Source: Cellulomonas hominis
GTDB taxonomy: Bacteria; Actinomycetota; Actinomycetes; Actinomycetales; Cellulomonadaceae
Length of the DNA: 64,000 bases
Direction: 5' to 3'
Assembly: GCF_014201095.1 (NCBI RefSeq)
Contig: NZ_JACHDN010000001.1
Coordinates: 1,302,001 to 1,366,000, forward strand
Shown here: one piece after another, positions 31,537-39,987 of the stretch
How positions within the stretch are numbered: the stretch's first letter is position 1
How the letters are laid out: every line of letters starts with the position of its first letter
Notes under the pieces: generated by a model
The model's database searches: none
What the model saw: only the letters and a program-made list of their open reading frames with translations
Told to the model about the DNA's origin: nothing
Program-made: the position numbers and the translations under genes

Positions 31537-32129
31537 CACGCACGCCCCGCGAGAAGCTCGCTCAGCCGCTCGGCGTAGAGGACCTCGGCGAGGTCCGGCG
31601 ACCAGCCGGTCACGGGCACGGGCAGCGGGTCGAGGTGCTCGACGTCCCACGGCTCGGCGGTGGCGGACATCAGGGCGGCGCGCTCGGTCAGCAGGATCCG
31701 GGAGTCGGCCTCCTTGACCTCGGGCGGGAGCTCGGCCGTCGCCTGCCCCGGGCGGAGCAGGCGGAACCGGTACGCGATCGTCCACATCACCCGGTCCTCG
31801 GCCTCCCGGTACGCGGGCATGTGGACCTTCAGGGGCCGGATCATGTCGCCGACGTAGGCCTCGGTCGCGTCGTGCAGCAGCGCCCACAGCGCGAGCTCGG
31901 GGCCGTGGTGCTCCTCGACATACTCGCTCATCAGCACGCAGTGCTCGGCGACCGAGTAGAACCGGTCGACGTGGCCGTTGTACCGGCACAGCAGCGACAG
32001 GGCGTGCGCGATGTCCTTGGGGTCGACGTCGGCCGGCACGGAGTCCATCGGGTAGAACCGGCGCCCCGAGTGCGTCTGCATCCACGCACCACGGGACCAT
32101 CCCGGTTCGGTGATCGGGTCGGTGGTCAT
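31536..32129 (-). CDS. HD-domain phosphohydrolase (YfbR-like)
   Basis: A 197-residue protein with RFYSVAEHCVLMSEYVEEHH, LALWALLHDATEAYVGDMIR and a late Asp in EVKEADSRILLTERAAL. It has the H...HD...D metal-binding order of YfbR-like 5'-deoxynucleotidases. In a phage it probably adjusts nucleotide pools. Start ATG 32127..32129 overlaps the small upstream gene (ATGA). Confidence 0.75.
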   Translation of the reverse strand: MTTDPITEPGWSRGAWMQTHSGRRFYPMDSVPADVDPKDIAHALSLLCRYNGHVDRFYSVAEHCVLMSEYVEEHHGPELALWALLHDATEAYVGDMIRPLKVHMPAYREAEDRVMWTIAYRFRLLRPGQATAELPPEVKEADSRILLTERAALMSATAEPWDVEHLDPLPVPVTGWSPDLAEVLYAERLSELLAGRA

Positions 32130-32239
32130 CGGCGGTTCCTCTTCCTGGTCGGGCGCGGGGTGTGGGTGTGCAGAGGGCTCGTCGCGCTGCAGCCGGGGTG
32201 CGAGCACGACCAGCGCAGGGGCGACGGCGCGGCGGTCAC
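32126..32239 (-). CDS. 37-residue Cys/His small protein
   Basis: GTG 32237..32239 overlaps the upstream stop (GTGA) and the TGA at 32126..32128 overlaps the HD gene start (ATGA). The product reads VTAAPSPLRWSCSHPGCSAT and then SPLHTHTPRPTRKRNRR. It has a C-x-H-x-x-C motif and a basic tail. Exact coupling at both ends argues that it is translated. Confidence 0.55.
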   Translation of the reverse strand: MTAAPSPLRWSCSHPGCSATSPLHTHTPRPTRKRNRR

Positions 32240-32532
32240 CGGTGCCGCCGGCGGGTCTTCGCCCGGTACGCGGCGTGCATCTGCGAGCGCTCGGGCGTCT
32301 CGTAGACGCGCGTGCGGAGGCGGCGCAGACGGCGGTTCAGCCGGGCGAACAAGCGACCAGCCACGTCGGCCACGAGGGCGACGTCGCGCTGGGCCTGCTC
32401 GAGCGCGGCCAGGTCGACGTGCACGAGGAGGACGGTCGTGGTGCGGGGCTGCTCCGGCTGCTCCTCGGGGGCGTCGATGCCGAACAGGCGGCGGCCGTAG
32501 GCCTCCATCGGCGTGAGGTCGTGTCCGATCAC
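32236..32532 (-). CDS. Phage hypothetical coiled protein
   Basis: A 98-residue protein. VIGHDLTPMEAYGRRLFGID is followed by an acidic stretch and a long basic helix (ALEQAQRDVALVADVAGRLF, RRLRRLRTRVYETPERSQMH). GTGA coupled. No family recognised. Confidence 0.5.
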   Translation of the reverse strand: MIGHDLTPMEAYGRRLFGIDAPEEQPEQPRTTTVLLVHVDLAALEQAQRDVALVADVAGRLFARLNRRLRRLRTRVYETPERSQMHAAYRAKTRRRHR

Positions 32533-32738
32533 CGGGTCGCTCCGTTCGGGTCGTGGTGGACGTGGTCGGGCATGTGGCCGAAGACCCTCGCGTGGGCGCG
32601 GCGGCCGTCGGGGGTGTCGGTGAACTTCGGGCGGGCGCCGGTCGCCGTGGACGGCGCGCACTTCCCGCACTCGACCGGGATCGGCTCGTCGAAGATCACG
32701 ACGCCCTCCGGGTCCGGGCGGCTCGGTGCTTCCTGCAC
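32529..32738 (-). CDS. Phage hypothetical protein, 69 residues
   Basis: Starts at GTG 32736..32738 and has [20 protein letters not shown], with one C-x-x-C pair, and ends HVHHDPNGATR. It overlaps the next upstream gene by 43 bases in another frame, unusual even here; the upstream gene's end or this start may be misjudged. Confidence 0.45.
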   Translation of the reverse strand: MQEAPSRPDPEGVVIFDEPIPVECGKCAPSTATGARPKFTDTPDGRRAHARVFGHMPDHVHHDPNGATR

Positions 32739-32995
32739 GCGACGGCCTCCGCCTCGAGGTGCGCGAGCAGCACGCGGTCGCGGCAGGTCTCGGGCGTGTC
32801 CTCGGCGTGGCGGGCCGCAGCGGCGCGCCGCTCGGCCTCCGCGCCGGCGCGCAGCGGCCGGAGCCAGTCCGCACCCGTGAGCCGGTCGCGCGCCGCCTCG
32901 AGCGTGCGTGCCTGGTGCTCGGCGATCTCCGCGGCCGCCACCCGCACGCGCTCGGTCATCCGCTCGTAGTCCCGCGGCGACGGGGCGCGCCTCAC
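32696..32995 (-). CDS. Phage hypothetical helical protein
   Basis: A 99-residue Arg/Ala/Glu-rich protein ([39 protein letters not shown]). GTG 32993..32995 overlaps the clamp-FtsK-gamma stop (GTGA). No domain recognised. Confidence 0.48.
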   Translation of the reverse strand: MRRAPSPRDYERMTERVRVAAAEIAEHQARTLEAARDRLTGADWLRPLRAGAEAERRAAAARHAEDTPETCRDRVLLAHLEAEAVACRKHRAARTRRAS

Positions 32996-33990
32996 GATGT
33001 ACCGCGCAGGGCCGCGAGCGCCGCGTCCAGGTCGTCCGGGGCGACCAGGACGGGGCGCGCCTTGGAGCCCTCGGCCGGGCCGACGATGCCGTTGGCCTCG
33101 AGGAGGTCCATGAGTCGCCCGGCCTTGGCGAAGCCGACGCGGAGCTTGCGCTGCAGCATGGCCGTGGACCCGTGCTGGGTGCGGATCACGAGCTCGGCGG
33201 CCTGCACCAGGCGGGCGGTCTCCTCGTCGTCGTGACCCTCCGGGGTGACGCGGGTGATGCCGGTGTCGGTCAGGACGTACACGCCGCCCGCTTCGCGCAG
33301 CTCGACGCCCGCTGACCGGGACACCGGGTCGACGCCCAGGCGCTCGATCCACGCCTCACGCCACCGCTTCGCCTCGATGGTCGCGTCCTCATCGGTGCGG
33401 ACCTGGGTCAGCAGGCCGAGGAACGACTCGCCGCACGAGATCCGCCAGATCCGGGCGGGCTCGGGGACGCGGTCGAAGATCAGGGGTCGTCCGTAGGCGC
33501 GCTGCGCGGCGGCGAACCGCTTGAGGTGCTCGGACTGGAACCAGGCCTCACCCGTGACGTCGGCACCCTCGAGGCGGCCGGCGAACATGCGGCGCAGGTC
33601 CGGGAACGTCTCCTCGGGGGTCATCCGCGCGAGGGTCAGCGAGTTGCCGTCCAGCAGGCCCCCGACATCGGTGAACGTCACCTCGGCGTCCGTCGTCGCG
33701 ATCCGCAGAGCGGACTCCTCGCCGCGGGCCGGCGCCGGGAACACGGTCAGGACCTGAGCGACCTCGTCCGGGTGCAGGTCGACGACGTCGCCCTCGCCGT
33801 CAGATTCGAGCAGCGAGACCACGGCCAGGCCGATCGTCGAGCGGTCCGTCGCGGAGACCTCGACGTTCACGCCGAACGGCGTCAGGCGCACCCGCCGCAG
33901 GAACGGGTCGTCCTTGTCGCGGGACGCGTGCGGGATGACCGCCTGCAGCGCGGCGCGCAGGTCCGCGAGGTCCACGATGAGCGAGCTCAC
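32992..33990 (-). CDS. Sliding-clamp-like protein fused to FtsK gamma domain
   Basis: A 332-residue protein. Residues 1 to ~240 follow the DNA polymerase beta-clamp pattern, first strand-helix [19 protein letters not shown], then [20 protein letters not shown] and later domains with [15 protein letters not shown]. Residues ~255 to 330 ([40 protein letters not shown]) match the winged-helix gamma domain by which FtsK reads polar DNA motifs. A clamp with a sequence-reading C-terminal domain is uncommon. It may load replication factors or direct translocation. Function is inferred. Confidence 0.62.
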   Translation of the reverse strand: MSSLIVDLADLRAALQAVIPHASRDKDDPFLRRVRLTPFGVNVEVSATDRSTIGLAVVSLLESDGEGDVVDLHPDEVAQVLTVFPAPARGEESALRIATTDAEVTFTDVGGLLDGNSLTLARMTPEETFPDLRRMFAGRLEGADVTGEAWFQSEHLKRFAAAQRAYGRPLIFDRVPEPARIWRISCGESFLGLLTQVRTDEDATIEAKRWREAWIERLGVDPVSRSAGVELREAGGVYVLTDTGITRVTPEGHDDEETARLVQAAELVIRTQHGSTAMLQRKLRVGFAKAGRLMDLLEANGIVGPAEGSKARPVLVAPDDLDAALAALRGTS

Positions 33991-34292
33991 GCCGCACCGC
34001 CGTCCGTGGCGTCCTGCGCCTCGACCTCGACCGGGTGCGGGTTGGTGAGGTCGGTCGGGATGACGACGGTGGCCTCGGGGCGCAGCGGCTCGAACGCCGC
34101 GGCGGGGATGCGCAGGGTCACCTTCACCGTGACCGTGCCGGGCCGGGGCTTCGCGGGTCGCTTCGCCGTCGTGGCGACGACGGCGGCCGACCGGGCGGTG
34201 CCGTCGTGGCGACCCGTCTCGAAGCTATACCCGCGGTCACGGGGCTCGACCTGCAGGTAGACCGGGACGTCGATCGTGCCGTCGGCGCTCAC
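33987..34292 (-). CDS. Phage hypothetical beta-rich protein
   Basis: A 101-residue protein (GTG start, GTGA overlap). It has [20 protein letters not shown] and [20 protein letters not shown], suggesting a beta sandwich. It is adjacent to the clamp-like gene. Unknown. Confidence 0.48.
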   Translation of the reverse strand: MSADGTIDVPVYLQVEPRDRGYSFETGRHDGTARSAAVVATTAKRPAKPRPGTVTVKVTLRIPAAAFEPLRPEATVVIPTDLTNPHPVEVEAQDATDGGAA

Positions 34293-35062
34293 GCCGCACC
34301 GCCGACAGGCTCGGCCTCAGCGGCCGGCAGAGCCGGGATGACCTGGCCGCGAGTGATCAGGTTGTACAGGCGCTGCACCCACCGGGCGTCGCCCATCGCC
34401 GTGTGCCGCTCGGACTCCGGCGCAGGCGGCAGACCGACCGCGCGGGACAGCGCCTCGGACGACCACGGGGTGTCGAGCTGCCAGGGCTCCACGACCTGGC
34501 GCACCGGCCGAGCGTCCGCGAAGGTCGCCACGTCGACGGTCGTCGCCGGCAGGACGCCCGGGCCGTCGAACGGGACCTCGCCGAACCAGCCGTACAGGTA
34601 CCCGGCCGCGAGCGTCGCGACGTCGATCGGCCGGTAGTGCCACGCCGGAGTCAGCCCGTGGTGCCGGAGCATCGAGGCGAGGACGCGCGTGTCGAACCCG
34701 GGGTTCGAGCCGACCACGATCGCGCCGCGGGTCCACCGCTCGACCAGCCGCGCGACCTCCCGCTCGGGGGCCACGACGACCGAGCGCTCGTGCCGCGCGG
34801 CCGCGAGCGCCGGGGTCCTCATCGGGACGCGCGGGTCCTTCGGGGTGTCGGCGTAGCGGGGGTGCCGCTCGTAGAAGCGGCCGATCGCGAGGGCCTGGGC
34901 GTCGGCGCGGCTGAGGTCGACGTCGGCGACGTACAGGGTGATGCCGCGCCCGACGCGGGTGACGTCGTCAGGCTCGACGCGGATGATCGCGATCTCCCAC
35001 GCGCGGCGGTCGTCCGCGAGGGAGGTCGTCTCGGTGTCGACGAACACCAGGGGTGCGGTCAT
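34289..35062 (-). CDS. DEDDh 3'-5' exonuclease
   Basis: A 257-residue protein with the four motifs of DnaQ/RNase T-like exonucleases: PLVFVDTETTSLADDRRAWE (Asp, Glu), GSNPGFDTRVLASMLRHHG (Asp) and ESERHTAMGDARWVQRLYN (His and Asp). It is probably a proofreading or end-trimming nuclease of phage replication or recombination, two genes from the clamp-like protein. Confidence 0.82.
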   Translation of the reverse strand: MTAPLVFVDTETTSLADDRRAWEIAIIRVEPDDVTRVGRGITLYVADVDLSRADAQALAIGRFYERHPRYADTPKDPRVPMRTPALAAARHERSVVVAPEREVARLVERWTRGAIVVGSNPGFDTRVLASMLRHHGLTPAWHYRPIDVATLAAGYLYGWFGEVPFDGPGVLPATTVDVATFADARPVRQVVEPWQLDTPWSSEALSRAVGLPPAPESERHTAMGDARWVQRLYNLITRGQVIPALPAAEAEPVGGAA

Positions 35063-35065
35063 GGG

Positions 35066-35311
35066 TCAGTGCTCCTCGTCGTCGGGGTGGAGGTCGTTGC
35101 GGTGCAGCTCGAACGCCGCGGTGGTGAACAGGCCGGCGCAGCGGCAGCGGATGAGGTCGAGGTCCGCGGCGCCGGGCTCGACGGACGGGAACGACTCGAC
35201 GCGGGCGAGCTGGTGCTCGGGGCCGCCGGTCGGGGCGAGCAGCAGGCCGGGCAGGTCCAGCAGGGGCACGACGGCGCGGGGGTCGAGGCCGACGGGCAGG
35301 AGGGCGGTCAT
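35066..35311 (-). CDS. Phage hypothetical protein, 81 residues
   Basis: Begins MTALLPVGLDPRAVVPLLDL and has LIRCRCAGLFTTAAFELHRN, with a C-x-C pair. The ATG overlaps the methylase stop (ATGA). No family recognised. Confidence 0.5.
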   Translation of the reverse strand: MTALLPVGLDPRAVVPLLDLPGLLLAPTGGPEHQLARVESFPSVEPGAADLDLIRCRCAGLFTTAAFELHRNDLHPDDEEH

Positions 35312-36876
35312 GCCGTGGCCTCCCCGAAGTCCAGGCCGAGGCCCATCTGGATCGGCTTGGACAGCCGCCCGACGATCAGCGGCAGGTAGTCGGCCTCGCG
35401 CTCGATCGCGATGCACCGGAACCCCTCGACGACGCACGCCTCAGCGGTCGTCCCCGACCCGGCGAACGGCTCGAGCACCACGCCGCCCGGCGGGGTGACG
35501 AGGCGGACGAGCCAGCGCATCAGGTCCAGCGGCTTCACCGTGGGGTGCATGACCTCGCCGGCGCGCGGCCGCTCCGACGTCGAGGCCTTCGCCTCGTACC
35601 GGAACACCGGGAAGAAGCGGGACGCGCCGCCGGAGTCGCCGTAGGTGTCGGCGCGGACCGCGTCGGGGGCCATGTCGGCGTAGACCTGCCCCTGGCGGCC
35701 CTTGCGGGCCTGGCCGGCGTGCATCTTCCCGGAGGTGAGCACGCCCGTCTGCCGGTCGAGCTCGGCGGCCTGGTCGTCGTCGAGCACGACGTTCGTGGGC
35801 CAGCGGCCGATCGGGTTCGACTCGCTCGCTGTGAGGTTGGTCCCCTTCCCCCCGCCGAGGATCGCGTTCGGGGTCCGAGGCGGACGCGAGCGGTCCTCGG
35901 TGGTCGCGACTCGGCACGCGTCGATGTTCAGCGCCCCCGTGCCGTGGGCGAGCACGTTCGCCGCGACCGTGCCGGCGAGCGGCTTGCGGGCCACGACGAT
36001 CGGCTCGAACGACGGCTTGAGGGCGGTGCCCCAGCCCTGCCAGGCCTCGGCGGCGGGGTTCGTGGCGCCGGGGCGATCCCTGTCGTCTCCCAGCGTCGCG
36101 AGGAAGCGATCACGGACGCCCTCGTTGCGGCCCCGCGACTCGGCCTTGGCCGCCTCCCGCTCCGCGATCACCTGCTCGACCCACGCCGGGACCTCCGGCA
36201 GGAGACCGCGCATCTTCTCGAACAGGGGCGCCGTCGGGATCGCGGGCTGTGCGCCGGCGGTGAGGTAGTGCGTGCCCATCACCGTGCCGGTCGCCTCGTC
36301 GAGCTGGCGCGCCGAGAGGCCGGTGGTGCGCATCCACTCGGTGAACCGGTACTCCTCGACCAGGCGCGAGTCCTGCGAACGCTCGATCGCCTTGGCGACG
36401 TCCAGCGACTTCGGGAATCCCGACCCGTACAGCCACGCGATCGAGTCCCGGATCTCGAACCCGGCATCCTCGACCGCCGCGGCGAGCCGGTGCCACGTGC
36501 GAGAACCGCCGAACGCGAGGAAGTGACCGCCCGGCTTGAGCACCCGCAAGCACTCGGTGGCCCATGCCTCGCACCACCGCTGGAAGTTCCGCATCGCGTG
36601 CTGCGACAGGTCGTAGCGGCCGGCGTCCATCGCGCCGGTGTCGCCGCTCTGCGCGCGGTCACGTCCGGCCTCACGGGCATGGACGGCCGGCTGGCCGTTG
36701 CGCCGCTGCGACCCGAACTCCCCGGGCTGGTCCCAGGCCTTGCCCATGAACGCGATGCCGTAGGGCGGGTCCGTCACGACCGCGTCGACGCTCGCGTCGG
36801 GGAGCTCGCGCAGGACGTCGAGGCAGTCGCCGTGGTGGAGCGTGACGTGCTCGTCGGCGAAGTACGGGGCGGTCAT
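35308..36876 (-). CDS. DNA N6/N4 methyltransferase, beta order
   Basis: A 522-residue protein. The catalytic DPPYGIAFMGKAWD motif comes first (about residue 37) and the SAM-binding LEPFAGSGTTAEACVVEGF comes last (about 483), the beta-class order. FGGSRTWHRLAAAVEDAGFE and RDSIAWLYGSGFPKSLDVAK lie between, with a long insert. No restriction enzyme gene is nearby, so it is an orphan phage methylase, probably protecting phage DNA. Target site cannot be read from sequence. Confidence 0.85.
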   Translation of the reverse strand: MTAPYFADEHVTLHHGDCLDVLRELPDASVDAVVTDPPYGIAFMGKAWDQPGEFGSQRRNGQPAVHAREAGRDRAQSGDTGAMDAGRYDLSQHAMRNFQRWCEAWATECLRVLKPGGHFLAFGGSRTWHRLAAAVEDAGFEIRDSIAWLYGSGFPKSLDVAKAIERSQDSRLVEEYRFTEWMRTTGLSARQLDEATGTVMGTHYLTAGAQPAIPTAPLFEKMRGLLPEVPAWVEQVIAEREAAKAESRGRNEGVRDRFLATLGDDRDRPGATNPAAEAWQGWGTALKPSFEPIVVARKPLAGTVAANVLAHGTGALNIDACRVATTEDRSRPPRTPNAILGGGKGTNLTASESNPIGRWPTNVVLDDDQAAELDRQTGVLTSGKMHAGQARKGRQGQVYADMAPDAVRADTYGDSGGASRFFPVFRYEAKASTSERPRAGEVMHPTVKPLDLMRWLVRLVTPPGGVVLEPFAGSGTTAEACVVEGFRCIAIEREADYLPLIVGRLSKPIQMGLGLDFGEATA

Positions 36877-37451
36877 GCAGGCACCCCCTCAAGCTGCGCG
36901 AGGAGCGCGAGAAGGTCGAGCGGCTCGTCGTCAGCCACGGGGGCGGCGGCGAGGGGGAACGCGCGGAGCACTGCGTCGGCGAGTGCGCGCGTGAGGCGAT
37001 TCGACTCGGCGTACCAGGGGTCAGCGAGCGCGCGCTGGTGCTCGAAGTAGGCGTCGGAGTAGGCGGCCGGGTCCGCTGGGGGCTCGAACTTCGGGTACGA
37101 CGTGTAGGCGTGCTCGGCGCTCGCCCGGCGCGCGGCGGCGATCTCCGCCATCACGGAAGCCGGGACCGACGCCCGGTAGGCACGGATGCTCGCCCAGGTG
37201 ATGGTCTCCGCCGCCACGAACGCCGCGGGCTCCGGCTCGATCTTCCCGATCGCGACCCCGCGCTTTCCGACCTGAAAGAAGGTGCGGCCGTCGTCGGCGA
37301 TCCCCGAGCGGAGCGACCGGACGTGCCCGCCGAGCCAGCTCGCTCGGACGTGGTCAATGCCGGCGTCGTCGAGCAGCATCCATGCGAGCATCCAGCCCGG
37401 GCCGATGGTGTCGAGCAGCAGCGCCTGCTCGCGGCGCGTCAGGGCGGTCAT
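36873..37451 (-). CDS. Phage hypothetical protein, 192 residues
   Basis: Starts MTALTRREQALLLDTIGPGW (ATG 37449..37451). N-terminal helices are followed by a beta-like segment (ADDGRTFFQVGKRGVAIGKI) and a helical C-terminus. ATGA-coupled to the methylase gene. No domain recognised. Confidence 0.5.
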   Translation of the reverse strand: MTALTRREQALLLDTIGPGWMLAWMLLDDAGIDHVRASWLGGHVRSLRSGIADDGRTFFQVGKRGVAIGKIEPEPAAFVAAETITWASIRAYRASVPASVMAEIAAARRASAEHAYTSYPKFEPPADPAAYSDAYFEHQRALADPWYAESNRLTRALADAVLRAFPLAAAPVADDEPLDLLALLAQLEGVPA

Positions 37452-37528
37452 CGGGTCACCGCCATCTGGGCGTAGCGGCGTCCGTTCGAGCGAACGGGAC
37501 TCGACCCGGCGCGAAGGGGAGCGCCGTC

Positions 37529-38071
37529 GTGGCAGCATCCCGATCCGTGATCGAACCACTCGTCTCCGGAGCCGTGCCGATCCTCATCGCGCTCGCCGGA
37601 CTGCTCGTCAGGCGCTACAGCCCGAGCAAGCCTGCAGGGCACCGCGAGCTGCTCGACCAGACGCCGCCGGGGCGAGGACACGAAGCGCTCGCGCTGCAAC
37701 TCCAGATCGATGCACTCGAGGCGGTCCGTGACGCGCAGCCGACCGCTCGCAGAATGCGGCGGGCGAGTCGGATCCTTCAGATCACCGCGATGATCAATCT
37801 CGTGGTCATCGGTGCCGTGCTGGTCTACCTCCTCCTGACGGGAGAGACGCAGGCCGAGGCGCCCGACGGCGCGCGCATGATCATGGGCGTGTCGATGGGG
37901 ACCTATCTCGCCGTGTTCGCCCTGTTCGGCTTCGAGGTCCGCGCGGCTCGCAAGGATCACGACTACACCAAGGTTCTGGCCTGGATCGTCGTGCTGCGGC
38001 GCAAGCTCGGTGAGGCGCCGGAGGCAGTCCCGCAACCGAGCGCGCGACACCGGTGGTGGTGGCGGCGCTGA
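37529..38071 (+). CDS. Rightward membrane protein inside the leftward early operon
   Basis: A 180-residue protein from GTG 37529 with AGGGGA upstream. It has an N-terminal helix (SGAVPILIALAGLLV) and a cytoplasmic charged region (RGHEALALQLQIDALEAVRD). Two further helices follow (MINLVVIGAVLVYLLLTG, MGTYLAVFALFGFEVR), then a basic Trp/Arg tail. It is one of two opposite-strand genes in the cluster, a moron candidate that could act in the lysogen, for example in superinfection exclusion. That role is a guess from topology. Confidence 0.6.
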   Translation: MAASRSVIEPLVSGAVPILIALAGLLVRRYSPSKPAGHRELLDQTPPGRGHEALALQLQIDALEAVRDAQPTARRMRRASRILQITAMINLVVIGAVLVYLLLTGETQAEAPDGARMIMGVSMGTYLAVFALFGFEVRAARKDHDYTKVLAWIVVLRRKLGEAPEAVPQPSARHRWWWRR

Positions 38072-38085
38072 GGCCTTCGCGGCAT

Positions 38086-38364
38086 TCACCAGGTCACCTC
38101 CGGGGTGTGGCGCGACGGGCAGGTCGCGAAGTGGGTCATGGCGGGGCGCTCGTGGGGCATGAGCGGGTGGTCGGTGGTGATCGGCCGGCAGGTGGTGCCC
38201 GCGATCGGAAGGGCGTGCGACGGGCGCTGGACGGCGGTCGCCGGGTCGTAGGTCGGGTCGAGCGGGATGCGCCTGCGGCCGGACCGGGAGGGGAGCTCGG
38301 GGATGACGAGCACCAGCACGACCTCGGCGCCGCACGACGCGCACCGGGTCCGCTGGCCCTTCAC
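38086..38364 (-). CDS. Zinc-finger phage protein
   Basis: A 92-residue protein with VKGQRTRCASCGAEVVLVLV near the start and a CPSRHTPEVTW end, giving C-x-x-C plus a late Cys and His. GTGA coupled. It converges on the membrane protein gene with a 14-base gap. Confidence 0.52.
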   Translation of the reverse strand: MKGQRTRCASCGAEVVLVLVIPELPSRSGRRRIPLDPTYDPATAVQRPSHALPIAGTTCRPITTDHPLMPHERPAMTHFATCPSRHTPEVTW

Positions 38365-38720
38365 GACGCGCCGCCGGTGGCCGGGTCGGCGTCGGGGCTG
38401 GTGCGGCGGTAGACGCAGACCGTCGCGCGCTTCGCGGACCCGCCGGTCGACGGGACGCGCTCGGGGTACCGCTGACCCCACGCCGAGATCGTCGACAACT
38501 CGATGAGCCCGGCCGACTTCGCCGCCGAGATCAGGCCGCCTCGCATCGCGTTCGGGACGTCGGCCGCGTCGAGGCGGTGCCTGATGTCGTTCACCGTGAA
38601 CCGGGTCCGGGGCGGGATCGACTCGATGACGTGAAGGAACCGGGCCGCCGGGGTGTCGCCGGTCAGGTCGAGAAGCGTCGTCTCGACGACGGCCGCGCGG
38701 CTCGCGGTCGCGGCGCTCAC
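38361..38720 (-). CDS. Winged-helix-like phage protein
   Basis: A 119-residue protein. ETTLLDLTGDTPAARFLHVI is followed by TRFTVNDIRHRLDAADVPNA and MRGGLISAAKSAGLIEL, a helix-turn-helix plus wing pattern. It ends RATVCVYRRTS. It may be a replication or regulatory DNA-binding protein. GTGA coupled to the small membrane gene upstream. Confidence 0.55.
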   Translation of the reverse strand: MSAATASRAAVVETTLLDLTGDTPAARFLHVIESIPPRTRFTVNDIRHRLDAADVPNAMRGGLISAAKSAGLIELSTISAWGQRYPERVPSTGGSAKRATVCVYRRTSPDADPATGGAS

Positions 38721-38887
38721 GGCCGACCCCGCGTCCGCTCGGCGTGCGACGCCACCACGAGCGCGACGGCGACGACCACCAGCGCCGGCGGCAGGACCGC
38801 GCCGTCGAGCGACGGCGTCGGGTCCAGCACGACCCAGACCACCAGCGCGAGCGCAGCCACGAGGCACACGACGAGTACGCGGATCAC
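38717..38887 (-). CDS. 56-residue membrane protein
   Basis: GTG 38885..38887 overlaps the upstream stop and the TGA 38717..38719 overlaps the next GTG (GTGA at both ends). The product starts VIRVLVVCLVAALALVVWVV and continues with LPPALVVVAVALVVASHAER, so two helices and a short charged tail. The coupling makes this a real gene despite its size. Confidence 0.6.
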   Translation of the reverse strand: MIRVLVVCLVAALALVVWVVLDPTPSLDGAVLPPALVVVAVALVVASHAERTRGRP

Positions 38888-39048
38888 CGGGTCACCGCCA
38901 GCACGAACACGACGCCGACCGACACGAGCGCCACGAGCGCGACGGCGCGGACCGCCACCTTCACGCCCGGGCGGGACGCGGCGGGCTCACGGGGCTCCGC
39001 GGCGGGCAGCGCCCAGTCGCGGTGGTAGCTCGGGAACTCGTGGCTCAT
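38884..39048 (-). CDS. 54-residue membrane protein
   Basis: Starts MSHEFPSYHRDWALPAAEPR (ATG 39046..39048) and ends with one membrane helix (AVRAVALVALVSVGVVFVLA). ATGA coupled upstream. Unknown role. Confidence 0.55.
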   Translation of the reverse strand: MSHEFPSYHRDWALPAAEPREPAASRPGVKVAVRAVALVALVSVGVVFVLAVTR

Positions 39049-39356
39049 CGGACACCCCTGGCGAGGTAGGCGGGCAGGGAGAAGTCGGCGGCGGCGAGGT
39101 CGCGCTCGAGCTGCTCGACGTAGGACACGGCGCGGTGCCGCGGGTGGCGCGAGACCGGCCCGCCTCCGGCCCGCTCCGCCAGCGCGTCCAGCAGCGGCAG
39201 CACCCGGATCTCGACCGCGGCGAGGACGACGTCGACCACCGCGGCGAGGGCGCGTGCCGGCCACGAGCGGGCACGCAGCGCCGCGCGGTCACGCCGGGCC
39301 GGGGCGGCCGCAGGGGGAAGGACCTCCCCGGCCCAGCGCGTCAGGGGGGCGGTCAC
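39045..39356 (-). CDS. Phage hypothetical protein, 103 residues
   Basis: An Ala/Arg-rich helical protein (WPARALAAVVDVVLAAVEIR, then HRAVSYVEQLERDLAAADFS). No domain recognised. It is in the run of overlapping early genes. Confidence 0.48.
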   Translation of the reverse strand: MTAPLTRWAGEVLPPAAAPARRDRAALRARSWPARALAAVVDVVLAAVEIRVLPLLDALAERAGGGPVSRHPRHRAVSYVEQLERDLAAADFSLPAYLARGVR

Positions 39357-39679
39357 GACGACCGCCGAGGGTGCAGCTGCTCGAACGGCGTCGCGAGGTA
39401 GCGGGCCTCGGCGGCGCGCTGCCGCGAGTCGAGCTCGGCGAACGCCATCGCGTCGACGATCGCGTCGAGGGTGCTCCCGCCGTAGGCGTCGCCGAGCAGC
39501 GCGCGGGCCGCGTCGCGGGCCGCCCAGTCCATCGCCCGGCCGAACGTCACCATCGGGTGCTCACGGCGCTCGCCGCGGCGACGGCGCGACTCCGCGATGT
39601 GCCGCGCCGCCCGGGCCCGGGCGGCGGGCACGAGGGCGTCCTGCGGCCACACCGCGGCCTGCAGGGCCGGGGCGCTCAT
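39353..39679 (-). CDS. Phage hypothetical protein, 108 residues
   Basis: A basic helical protein (MSAPALQAAVWPQDALVPAA, then ARHIAESRRRRGERREHPMV and STLDAIVDAMAFAELDSRQR). ATGA coupled at its end. No domain recognised. Confidence 0.48.
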   Translation of the reverse strand: MSAPALQAAVWPQDALVPAARARAARHIAESRRRRGERREHPMVTFGRAMDWAARDAARALLGDAYGGSTLDAIVDAMAFAELDSRQRAAEARYLATPFEQLHPRRSS

Positions 39680-39987
39680 GCCGCCACCGCCGGGGTGCGG
39701 GCGACACGTGCGGCGTCCATGCGCGCGGCGCGCTCGATCGACAGGGGCGGGATCGGCGGCACGTGCTCGCCGCGAGCGCGGCGCGCCCGGGCGTCGCGGA
39801 CCGCGGCCAGGTGCTCGACGATCGACTCGAACGACGGGCCGCCGCGCCAGAGCGCGGCGCGCGCGGCGTCCTCGATCGAGAGGGCGTCCTGCTCGCGGAC
39901 GATCGCCGAGAATCGGGCGTCGGCGCGGGCGATCACCTCGTCGCGCGTGGGGCGGCCCGGCGCCGCGGACGCCGGACGGCGGCTCAC
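39676..39987 (-). CDS. Phage hypothetical protein, 103 residues
   Basis: Starts at GTG 39985..39987 (VSRRPASAAPGRPTRDEVIA). It is helical with DARFSAIVREQDALSIEDAA and ESIVEHLAAVRDARARRAR. The start overlaps the HTH gene stop (GTGA), so it is co-translated with the early regulator. Confidence 0.5.
   Translation of the reverse strand: MSRRPASAAPGRPTRDEVIARADARFSAIVREQDALSIEDAARAALWRGGPSFESIVEHLAAVRDARARRARGEHVPPIPPLSIERAARMDAARVARTPAVAA

Noticed and set aside
35308..36876. Complete restriction-modification system
   Set aside because: Only the methylase is present. Neighbouring genes show no endonuclease motif, so it is treated as an orphan methylase.
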